Assembly: GCA_021234155.1 (NCBI GenBank)
Contig: JAJEKV010000032.1
Span: 13,406,283 to 13,470,282 of the forward strand
Direction: 5' to 3'
Length of the DNA stretch: 64,000 bases
Source: Isoetes taiwanensis
Taxonomy: Eukaryota; Streptophyta; Lycopodiopsida; Isoetales; Isoetaceae
Made by a program: the position numbers and the translations under genes. The notes under the pieces were generated by a model. That model was not told the DNA's origin. It did not search any database and saw only the letters and a list, made by a program, of their open reading frames with translations. Position 1 is the stretch's first letter; each line of letters starts with the position of its first letter. Shown piece after piece: positions 55,801 to 64,000 of this stretch.

Positions 55801-57752
55801 TGGCTCGTTTTGATCAGCAAAGTTTGAAACATATACAAACACAGGATATTATCAATGTGCGGCAATTAAAGCTCATCGACACTATAAGGGATTTTGAAGG
55901 AATGCAGCTTGAGGGTAAAAGCATGCTACGGTATACCACTTTTGGAACCCTCAAAAGTACCTACACTGGGTACTTTTAAAACTGGTACTTTCTATTTTTT
56001 CTTTCCATTAAAATCAACCGAGATTTTTTGAATTGAAGGTCAATAACATGTCAACCTATAGTATTAAAGGATAACAATACTATTAGAGACTAATATAAAT
56101 GGATTAACTCTCAAACTTATTATTTATTGCAGCATTTATGCAAGTTCCCAATACCCAGTGCTGGGTACTTTTCTGGGCAGTTTCGCACTCCCTAAAAAGT
56201 ACTTTAGATGGTACACCCTAGCATGCTTTCACCCTTGAATATAAGCCTGGAAAGGAGAACCAGATTGCAGATGCATTAAGCCGAATAAGTATTCAAGCTA
56301 TATCTGACAGAAATTGTTGACTTGGAACCAATGAAAGAAGAATATGTCAACGTCCCTTCCTTTGCCGCTCCATATATGCAGGTACAAAAGGATGGAAGAG
56401 ATCCTTTGGCAGAGTACAGAATCCATAATGGATTATTATTCTACCGAAATCGTACTTGTGTTACACAAGCATATAGGTTGAAGGTGATACATGAATGTCA
56501 TGAACCTCCATATTCCAGACATAGAGGAATTCAAGCTACTTTGGCAACTGTGAAACGATGTTTTTTTTGGCCAAAACTTGAAAGAGATGTAAGAAAGTAT
56601 GTTGAAGCATGCCTTATTTGTCAGCAAATAAAAGCTTCTAGTAATCGGATTAGTACAACCTTTGCCTATTCCAGAAAAATCATGGAAGCATATTACCATG
56701 GATTTTATTCAAGGGTTACCAAAGACCATCCACAAGAATGATCAAATTTGGACAGTGGTAGACAGGTTGTCTAAACAGGTTCATTTTATTCCCTGTAAAT
56801 CCAGCATGACTGCGCCACAAGCAAGCAAGATTTTCTTAAAGGAAATATTTAAGATCCATGGAATGCCAGATGCAATCATAACGGATAGAGATCCCCTTGG
56901 GCCGGACTTATGAAAAACTTAGGTACGACTTTAAAGTTTTCCACCGCTTATCATCCTCAGACAGATGGCCAGACTGAGGTGGTAAACCGAGTTATTGAAG
57001 ATATGTTGAGGGCTTATGTTGCAGAAAGGCAAAGTCAGTGGGAAGAATATCTTTATCTTTTAGAGTTTGCTTATAATAACATTGTGCATTCAGTCACCCA
57101 AAGGACTATTTTTGAAATAGTATATAGATACTCTTTGGAGTCCCCAATTGCGAAACTAGGGGGAGAAGTACCTGCTTCCGATGAAGCCACTACAGATTTT
57201 GCAGATATCTTACGGGAGGTAAAGGCATGAATCCAAAAAAACCAGGAATTGATGGCTTCCAAGCTTGCAAAGAAGTGAAAAAAGGTTGTTTACAAAAAAG
57301 ATCAATGGGTTTGGATTCATATTCCCAAGAAACGTCTACGGAAAATGGGTAATCGGTATGTAAAACTGGCACCTAGGTATTTTGGTCCATTCCAAGTTGA
57401 CGATAAAGTCGGTGAGAATGCTTATCGTTTACATTTATATGGGAAATGGACTAACTTGCACCCAGTTTTTAACGTGGAAATACTGAAACCCTATAAGGGA
57501 AGTAAAATTTCTCCTGAGATTTTGCAGAGAATGGAACAATCATAACCTCCCAATATCAAGGGTGACGAAGAAGTGCTGGAACTGGAGAAAATATTGACAC
57601 ACCAAGATAAGAAGACTAGGAGTTCCTCCTATCGAAGGTATCTTGTGAAATTTAAATTTCATCCATCCACCGATGCGGTATGGTATTCTAAGATTCAATT
57701 AAAAGAATACAGCTCCTTGGTGGAAGAATACGAAAGAACTTTGCAAAAATAA
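52836..57752 (+). pseudogene. Ty3/gypsy gag-pol polyprotein, single frame with stops
   Basis: From ATG 52836 one frame encodes Gag (proline-rich linker, WLEKVDLPYFTGG, AQVWWQGRG), a zinc knuckle (CYNCGGLHYQSNC), protease with LLDDGSTHDFIS, reverse transcriptase ([37 protein letters not shown]) and RNase H (CSDASGNAIGEVLMQ). After the MITE come the integrase finger, core (MDFIQGLPK, YHPQTDGQTEVVNRVIEDML) and a chromodomain-like C-terminus (YRRYLVKFKFHPSTDAVWY). At least seven in-frame stops (near 53331, 53349, 53628, 54498, 54702, 55239 and 55701), integrase shifts near 56660 and 56890 and the MITE make it inactive. Gag and Pol share one frame, so no programmed shift is implied. Confidence 0.94.
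55913..56234. mobile_element. 322-bp MITE, copy B, inside gypsy pol
   Basis: Termini GGGTAAAAGCATGCTACGGT and (inverted) GGGTGAAAGCATGCTAGGGT match copy A at 33682-34001. TTGA is duplicated at 55909-55912 and 56235-56238. Removing the element and one TTGA joins the RNase H coding sequence in frame at the MQLE / YKPG junction, so the precise insertion site is proven by the interrupted gene. Confidence 0.92.
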
Positions 57753-57865
57753 TAAGAAAAGTTCAGAGACCTTCAAACTTTATATTTGGAATTCTATACT
57801 ATTAAAAATTGCATTGATATGCATAGTATTACTAAATTCTTTACTAACGATTGTAAAGATATTAA

Positions 57866-57946
57866 GTCCTCTCACTGACTTGAGGCCATCCTTAACTGAA
57901 AGGGATGAAAGTCCTCTAATGGAATTGAGGCCATTTCTAACTGAAC
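57866..57946 (+). repeat. 44-bp tandem pair in gypsy 3' noncoding region
   Basis: AGTCCTCT... TTGAGGCCAT... CTAACTGAA-type units start at 57866 and 57910, between the pol stop and the polypurine tract. Confidence 0.8.
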
Positions 57947-58046
57947 TGCAATGAGAAATCTATAACCTCTAAAGGAACTGGGGCTATAGAGTTAAAATAT
58001 CCTTAAAAGAAATAGGCCCTCGAGGTTAATGCGGACGTTTAACCTC

Positions 58047-58059
58047 GGGAAGGGAAGGA
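58047..58059 (+). other. Polypurine tract
   Basis: GGGAAGGGAAGGA directly precedes the 3' LTR and would prime plus-strand DNA synthesis. Confidence 0.88.
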
Positions 58060-58060
58060 T

Positions 58061-58753
58061 TGTTACGGCTCAATGCCGGCTCGGGGGAGCGGCTCAGACA
58101 TAACACACTTTTATGCTGGTTAATTTTGAACGTATAAGAACATTTTATAAAGGTTGCTAATAGAGTAAACAATGCATCATAGTGGGTGTTAAAAGGTCGA
58201 AACCATTAGAAAGGGTTGAGGGGGGCATTAAAAATAAAGGTGAGTCTTTTAAATTAAAAAGGACTACTGATATCGGTAATCGATTCATCATCAAAATAAG
58301 GGGCCTTTGTATCGGTCGACCGGATCCCGCGAACCCGAACCCGTGAATACTGGCCGATCCAACCGGAAAGGGGCGATTCTATAAAAATCAGTAGAATCAT
58401 TATTATCTGTCTCTATCCACCTTTATCCTAGCTATTTGCGATCAAGAAAAGGGTGTGCCTTAAAAAGGCTGATTTTCGTCTATAAAAGAAAGCACTGTTC
58501 TGATTGAAAAGACACAGTCCCCACCTGATCTATTCCTTCTTGACTAATCTGAAAGCCTTGCGCCTTTGGTTATTACCAGCTCTAGTCTCAGCTTAGTTTA
58601 ATTGTTGAACTCTTGTGTGGTATTGGAATGATCAAGGAAATGATTTCTTGATAAGTCTGAGCCCGGTTGGGTGGATAAATCCTCCTAAAGACTGGAGTAT
58701 TGATTTACTTTAGATTTAGTCATTTACATTGATAGTTTTTCTTTATTGTATCA
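58061..58753 (+). repeat. 3' LTR of the Ty3/gypsy element
   Basis: Same ends as the 5' LTR (TGTTACGGC ... GTATCA), 693 versus 704 bp, with scattered differences. It is followed by the target duplication GCATT (58754-58758). Confidence 0.93.
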
Positions 58754-59770
58754 GCATTACTAACATTGAAAAAACAATCATAAAACAACAAACCTCCCAA
58801 GTGAGTGGCTAGTTGTTTAAATGTGCAACATGACAGGCATCTTGAAATTGAGGGCCCCGGGGGGGGGAGAGGATCCAAGGGTACTGATGGGAGATGAAAT
58901 ACTGCTGACGAGAAGTTGAGGAAGAACCACATAAGAAGTAGCGATCTCAAAAATGATGTAGCATCCTCAAAATACACGCACCTTGCACGAGAATCCCAAT
59001 AGAAATAGGATTGATGGTAGTTCTCACAATGGGCGTGCATCCCTTTGATGAATGTATACAACATCACTAACATTGTTGCAACTCCATCAACACAAATCTT
59101 TACTTTGATGATATTGCCTTCGGGTTACATGTTGGGCATTGCATGCCAGGTTCGTAGGCAAAGTGATAAAACAAAGTGGCTCTGGTTATCAACAGATGGG
59201 ACTTCGTGCACCAAATCTTAGCAAATTGATACAAATATGGACGAAGTTTTAGATATCTTGGAGGGCATACTTATCCGGAGAGCCACCACCCTGCTGCAAG
59301 CAAACCTGCTCTCTTCCATCCTACTTATTTCTAGATAATAATATTATGCTCCTGTCTTAAATCCGACATCTTTTGATTGGTTTTCTATTGACTCTGTCCT
59401 TTTTTTTCCAGTTTTATGCTTGAATTAGGTCTTTAAATGGCTCTAAAACACTTGAAAAGGATTTTGTGCAATGAATCGAGTAATGTTAGCTTTGAGTTAG
59501 TTATGAAGTTGATTTGAGTGATTTAAACAAATCATGCAGTTGATTTTGAATGATTATGGGGCAATAGAATAGAAGGTTTTTTATCGTTAGAGACGGCCAT
59601 ATGATCATTTTTCCATTACTTATTAAAATAAAGTTGGAGCCAGTTTGGAATCTTCCACTTCGGCAAGTTGATCCAAGCAAGGAAGCAAGTTTGCGAGAAG
59701 GTTGTTCCCCTTTTTTTAATCCCAAGTGGTGTTGCCTGGTTTAAATCCTAGACCACTACTTGTCTTATTA
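58754..59770. repeat. Dispersed 1.5-kb repeat, right part, interrupted copy
   Basis: It matches 6353-7440 and resumes exactly at the target site of the Ty3/gypsy insertion. No gene. A B-box-like stretch seen in the other copy near 7393 (GGTTCAAATCC) is mutated here. Confidence 0.88.
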
Positions 59771-59939
59771 CTTTATTTATTTAGGTGCAGGGTTGCCTAA
59801 CCCGAGCTGCCCACTTTCCTGCGTTTTTAGCTATGCCACGTGTCGAGCCACATCAGCTATAATTTTTTTCGGTCGTCCGATTCTGTAATTTCAGATCGTA
59901 GGGCCAAGGAAATTAGAAAAGCAAGTAATTGTATGCCGG

Positions 59940-60520
59940 AGTGTTGGCTCCTCGGAGGCGATCCTTCCACCGCAAATATCCGATGTCGTGTGATGGCCAA
60001 GAAGTGAGGGCAAAGTCTCCATTCCAAGGCAGCCATCTTTTTGGATTGGGGTAATGGAGGACTTGTGTCAATGGAGGAAAACAGTGAGCGAATATTCCTT
60101 CCAAGGTCTGCCTAGATACGTTAAGATCTTGCTTTGAAGCTCCGGAACTCCCTTCAAAGTGCATCCTTGAAAAACCAGACATGTGTTCTGATTTGGGTCA
60201 GTCAGTCTGTCCTTGAGCAGTCATGGTGTTCTTTTGATAATTGAGGGGAACTCTGGCTATCAGGCTGCTATGCTGGAACAGAGCTGATGCATTTCCAAAT
60301 ACAAAATCCACTGTGCCATGTATGCTGCAATCTCTGAAGAATTGATGAAATGAATGAACATACAATGTGTCCTGATAACCTTCAAAAGCACACCGAAAGA
60401 AAGCTGCTCTGTCTGCAGCAACTCGCAATGCCACTACCCGATGCGCTCCTGGTCCACCTTGTTTGCAATTGTGACAAAGGTATGTCTTGTTTGCTTTATA
60501 TGTCTTGATAATTGTCACAA
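59940..60520 (-). pseudogene. Pectinesterase (pectin methylesterase) catalytic domain, frameshifted
   Basis: Minus-strand frames give GAHRVVALRVAAD, YQDTLYVHSFHQFFRDCSIH, GTVDFVFGNA, TMTAQGQTD, then after a shift NTCLVFQGCTLKG, LTYLGRPWKEYS and WLPWNGDFAL. Pectinesterases de-methylate cell-wall pectin. The catalytic Gln/Asp of QDTLY, Asp of GTVDF and Arg of LGRPW are still readable. Frameshifts near 60200, 60470 and 60050 and a stop after LTVFLH disable it. The upstream pro-region and first catalytic motif are absent, so it is a 3' fragment. Confidence 0.88.
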
Positions 60521-60599
60521 GATATGTTTGAGGACCTCTCAAAACTTAGCCTGGGTCATCTGGCTGTTCCAAATCGTGGCAAATGCAAAGGGGGGCTCG

Positions 60600-61440
60600 A
60601 TAAGATTTCATTGATCAACTAGTGTACTTACTGTAGGTAAATGGACGGAATCGAAAGAGAACAGACTGAATAGAAACACATTTTCTCCTTTTTCATTTGA
60701 TGGGGGGGTTTTGGTAAACAAATAGTTAAATTAGAGCTCAGAAACTTGAAGAAGAGTGGAAGGAAAGGAGTAAAGATAATTGTTATTTTCCAAATGGGCA
60801 TAAAGGGTCCTCTAAGTGAAGGGTTTGGCCAAACACTACTTATTAATATTTGCAGGGTTAACAGATGCACGGCATCTCCTCATTCTATTGACATGTTTAT
60901 TTCAGGTTACATAATGCAGGTGGATCTGTACTTCTCGCAGATACCATTCTTTCCCTTCAGGTAACCTAATTTGGATCTTTTTTTGTAAGTCATGGAGGCC
61001 ATCTCTTGCACTCGTATATGTACAAATATGTGTGCAAGCCTACATATGCGCTTAATATGCAATAAATGCATACACTGGTTATTGTGCATTAAAAATTCTA
61101 AGATTCTTGTGCCAACAGGACTATTAATGAGAAGAGAGATAAACACATAAAGCGCAAGTAATTATAAAAAACCTGTCTTGGGGAAGGGGCTGGAGTTTGC
61201 GCAGGCATGCTATGTCAACATGCTATTCTGTATGAGGAAATCTACTTTATTGTAAATTGGTTTTCATAAAGGCGGAGAAAAAATACTTTTTTATGCGCAT
61301 ATGTATGGATAAATTTGATAAGTTGTTATAGCATTTCCAGTTTTTGGTCTCACCCTGTAGAGAAATCTTGTTTTGATATATAATCTGAGATGATGCATGC
61401 CTTTCTGTTGATGGGCGAAGATGTCTTATTTATGCTAGTG
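60600..61440. other. No supported gene
   Basis: Anonymous sequence between the pectinesterase fragment and the RRM exons. Short frames on both strands lack recognisable features. It may be intron of the RRM gene. Confidence 0.5.
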
Positions 61441-61444
61441 TGAC

Positions 61445-61835
61445 AGGTTGAGGGGATATTGCAAAACCTATTTGGCAAGTACGGGAAAGTTAAAGACTAC
61501 CATCTGGTTATTGGATTCAACCAACAGTTTTGGGATTTTGGTTTCATTGACTTTTACCATTCGAGCTTTGCTGATAAGGATAATAATTTATATCTTACCT
61601 TAGCTGGCTAATGTGCTTGAAAAGTGGTATGAATCAGGGTGCATAAAAAGAGAGTCTCACAAGTCCAATGCTCCTTTCTTTGTATTAGTTCCTGTAAGCT
61701 TTTACTTTTTTAAACTCTTTTCATTGCTTATATGTAACATGGTTGTTCCCAGCACATCAAGCACTTGATAGTTATGAAGTGGATGGATCTAATATTCGAG
61801 TTAGCTTTGTCAATCCCTCCAATTCAGCACAGGTT
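61445..61835 (+). pseudogene. RNA-recognition-motif protein, two exon remnants
   Basis: The first piece (about 61445-61580) reads VEGILQNLFGKYGKVKDYHL, then FWDFGFIDFYH, which resembles the RRM RNP-1 strand. The second (about 61745-61833) reads AHQALDSYEVDGSNIRVSFV and ends at a GTTAATT donor, fitting the end of an RRM. The RNP-1 lysine/arginine and an aromatic residue look altered. A CACTA transposon begins 16 bases after the second exon, so the rest of the gene may lie beyond it. Confidence 0.6.
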
Positions 61836-61869
61836 AATTGTCTTTGCTCCACTACAAGATTAAAGCCCT

Positions 61870-62405
61870 GTTACGACGTCTATTACGACGTCCAGACGTC
61901 GTTTGCACGTCGTTTATCGACGTCAAAACGTCGATAAACGACGTCTATTTCGACGTTTAAGCGTCGATAAACGACGTTTATGCGTCGCTATACGCGTCGC
62001 AACCGCGGCGTCTTTAAGCGACGACCTGACGTCGTTCAACGTCGTTGCGTACACGTGGGTCAGCCACGCGGCACTGCTGCCAGAGTGACCGCGCCAGCGC
62101 GGCCGGCTGGCGTGGCAGATGACCTGGCAACGTCGTTCAACGACGATAAATACACGTCATCATGTCGCGTGTCGTGCGTCCAGCGTGGCGTTGCCACCGC
62201 GTAACATAGACGTGGCGGCTACGTGTAAAACGTCGTTCAACGACGTTGCTGACGTGGCTGTCATCTGTCTGCTGGCGTGGCAGCCACGCCACCACGTCGT
62301 TCAACGACGTGTCTGACGTGGCGGCCGCGCCTGACGTGGCGACGAATGATGCGGTGGCGATACACGTGGCAGCCACGCCCTCAACGTCGTTAAACGACGA
62401 TTAAT
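61870..62405. repeat. CpG-rich palindromic subterminal array of the CACTA element
   Basis: CGTCGTT-N-AACGACG palindromes occur at 62131-62145, 62231-62245, 62295-62309 and 62385-62399. A 15-bp hairpin (CGTCGTTTATCGACG, 61908-61922, with 61929-61943) and many TGACGTGGC and GCCACG motifs fill the gaps. CpG density is far above the rest of the window. The ORFs crossing it are artefacts. Confidence 0.88.
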
Positions 62406-62860
62406 GAATTTTGAAAAAAAAAATATTTATTTAATATTATTCAATATTATTTAAAGGACAATTAATATTCATATTCAATATTAACAAATATTTAATATAA
62501 ATAAATATTTAGTAATATTTATTAATATTATTAAATAATATTAATATTAACAATAATATTAATAGTATTAATAAATATTAAATATGAACAAAATAAATCG
62601 AGAATAAAAATTAAAAAATTTAAAAATTCGAAAAATAGAAACAAATATTGATTAAATTATATTAGTATTCAGTATCATGGTAGATAAGCATTATTATTTA
62701 ATATGTAATTAAATGTTTAATAAATCTAAGAATAAAAAAAATAGAATCGAGCATAAAATTAACATAACAAAAAAAAATCACAAATAATAAGAACAAAGCA
62801 TAAAAAAATTAATATATTTCACAATGTAATTTGCACATTACAAAATATATTGAGTCTTTA
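62405..62860. other. AT-rich spacer inside CACTA element
   Basis: Almost pure A/T with AATATTAATATT-like words, abruptly following the CpG-rich array. No gene. A short CTT repeat follows at about 62870-62895. Confidence 0.7.
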
Positions 62861-63118
62861 GTTGTTGCTCTCTTCTTCTTCTTCTTCTTCATTGGCGGGT
62901 TCGTCTTCATTTACCTGCATTATATTGTATCGCAACAATTAGTTCATTGTAGTCACAAATAATTATCTAATGAATGATACACACCTCCCCCCGTTCACGC
63001 GCAGCGGCGTACTGGATGGCCGCATGACTGCCTTTTTTGAAGGCCCTTTGGCGTTCATCTTTAGCGGTAGAGGCGACCGACAAATGACTTCTATTGAGAA
63101 TGAGCACCAAAACTAATG

Positions 63119-63990
63119 TTAGTGTTCAACTCGAGAACCTACATTATAAACCAAATTTATACTTACAAATAGCTTATCCAGAAAGCCATAACCGCTGCCG
63201 GACCAGGTCTTATTGGCACTATGGCTGCCACTTGCTTCGTCGTACCTCGCGTCTAGCGCTGCCTTTGTTCTAGCTTCCCCTTTCTTTGACAATATGTTGG
63301 CCTTCAAACACTACAATGCAATACAAGGACTTAGTCCACATGGCGTCATCTAATTATCGACTCTCCGGAGCTACAATGCAATACAAGGACTTAGTCCACA
63401 TGGCGTCATCTAATTTATACGACTCATGGGGGAGATGATGTACTTGAAATGCCTCATTAGTCAACGGATAGTCGTGCCACTTCCTCTATCGAGACTCTCA
63501 GAAGCTTTGGCAAGAGCTTTTCACCGCTTCTTCCGATTACCCTACGCAAAATATAAATAAAATATGAGTACAATGAGGTTATAATGAAGAACGAAAGAGC
63601 CTAATACTGGTGGCTTTAACATGTTTACCTCGCTTTGAACAAACCTCCCTCCATGAGATCTCTCGACTTGAGCTCGGGATATTACGCTTCTAAAAGCTCC
63701 TTGATCCTCTCTTTTTCCTCATCATAGGCTCCGAGTTCCATTCACCCTTGTGGGCGTTATGGCAAACGCGCTATTTGTGACACTATTAGCCATCCTCCAA
63801 AATTGTCGCCATCTGCGGTCTTTGTGGCGCGGCACCTTCTTGTTACTACACTCAACATACGACTAACATATGAATATGTGTTCGTGAACAAAAAGGGCAT
63901 AATTCAAGATGAACTCACTCATATTCAAAGACATGCCTTCGTGGAGGTGGTGCGGTGGTGCATGATCTTTAATAGAGCTTGAAGAGGAAT
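63119..63990 (-). pseudogene. Exon-like remnants of a CACTA-borne gene
   Basis: Several minus-strand pieces look like exons. About 63310-63176 reads KANILSKKGEARTKAALDAR and ends GFLDKLF at a GTAAGT donor. About 63840-63745 reads KKVPRHKDRRWRQFWRMANS. About 63720-63640 reads FRSVISRAQVERSHGGRFVQ in one frame. A serine-rich piece lies near 63985. In-frame stops and frame changes show decay, or my exon borders are off. A TnpA/Transposase_24-like role is suggested by position only; I do not recognise the domain. Confidence 0.4.
63311..63430. repeat. 60-bp tandem duplication
   Basis: Two units start CTACAATGCAATACAAGG at about 63311 and 63371 with a shared ATGGCGTCATCTAATT stretch. Confidence 0.88.
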
Positions 63991-64000
63991 TGCGTCCACT

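Larger units (their letters stand above)
52093..58753 (+). mobile_element. Complete Ty3/gypsy LTR retrotransposon
   Basis: Two LTRs (52093-52796 and 58061-58753), a primer-binding site, one gag-pol frame with chromodomain-like end and a polypurine tract are all present. The target duplication is GAATT on the left and GCATT on the right, and the paralogous empty site at 6353-6357 reads GCATT. The LTRs differ by many substitutions and short indels, so the insertion is not recent. A MITE (55913-56234) landed in pol later. Confidence 0.96.
61850..64000 (-). mobile_element. CACTA (En/Spm) transposon, one end, continues past the window
   Basis: CACTACAAGATTAAAGC at 61850 matches the canonical plant CACTA terminus. 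A dense array of short direct and inverted motifs follows immediately (61870-62405), as expected of subterminal repeats bound by the element's own protein. Exon-like sequence on the minus strand (63119-64000) points toward this end, so it is probably the 3' terminus. The candidate 3-bp target duplication on this side is CTC (61847-61849). The other terminus is outside the window. Confidence 0.8.

Noticed and set aside
61743-62376. Several overlapping ORFs of 60-79 codons
   Set aside because: Except for the first 31 codons, which belong to the RRM exon, they read the CpG-rich CACTA subterminal array.
1-64000. CRISPR arrays, prokaryotic defence islands, organellar DNA or viral genomes
   Set aside because: Nothing of this kind was seen; repeats are transposons or minisatellites and the genes contain spliceosomal introns.

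Overview
This is nuclear DNA of a land plant with a large, repeat-rich genome. Nearly everything recognisable is either a mobile element or a decayed, intron-containing gene copy. The plant origin follows from pectinesterase, ATK-type kinesin-14 and NUBPL/INDH gene remnants, a CACTA element, a Tourist-like MITE and a plant-type LINE. The chromodomain Ty3/gypsy remnant at 36-38 kb and the unassigned transposase at 22-25.6 kb remind me more of non-flowering plants (fern, lycophyte, bryophyte or gymnosperm). That is an impression from memory, not a proof. I see no intact host gene, no operon, no CRISPR array and no bacterial or organellar segment.

Layout. 1-5.4 kb: an L1-type LINE on the minus strand that runs off the left edge. 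5.4-7.4 kb: older dispersed repeats that recur at 41.6 and 51.7/58.8 kb. 7.4-12.9 kb: mostly anonymous, with exon-like scraps and minisatellites. 13-17 kb: scrambled copies of coiled-coil exons. 17-20 kb: Tourist-like MITE copies and a 0.33-kb tandem duplication. 21-25.6 kb: a decayed transposon with a Ulp1-type protease facing an unassigned transposase, split by a GGT/ACC-rich minisatellite. 26-31 kb: duplicated repeats and the first copy of a composite retroelement module. 31-36 kb: AT-rich DNA with local tandem duplications and a 320-bp MITE. 36-38.3 kb: 3' half of a chromodomain Ty3/gypsy element with its 3' LTR. 38.3-42.6 kb: second composite module, other repeats and a long foldback. 43.8-51.1 kb: a BTB exon, then a NUBPL/INDH-like pseudogene whose largest intron holds a same-strand kinesin-14 motor pseudogene. 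51.4-52.1 kb: a perfect 50-bp palindrome and a small inverted-repeat element. 52.1-58.75 kb: a complete Ty3/gypsy element with two LTRs, itself carrying a 322-bp MITE. 58.8-61.85 kb: repeat flank, pectinesterase pseudogene and RRM exons. 61.85 kb to the end: terminus of a CACTA element with a CpG-rich palindromic subterminal array and exon-like sequence pointing toward that terminus.

The pieces work together mainly as an insertion history. The Ty3/gypsy element at 52-58.7 kb sits in a repeat whose uninterrupted paralogue is at 5.9-7.4 kb. A MITE sits in that element's pol gene. The CACTA end abuts the RRM exons, and the kinesin copy sits in an intron of the NUBPL copy. No new functional defence or metabolic system is visible. 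The best candidates for something undescribed are the GGGTAAAAGC MITE family with 4-bp target duplications, the Ulp1/transposase unit, the nested NUBPL/kinesin locus and the CACTA subterminal array.
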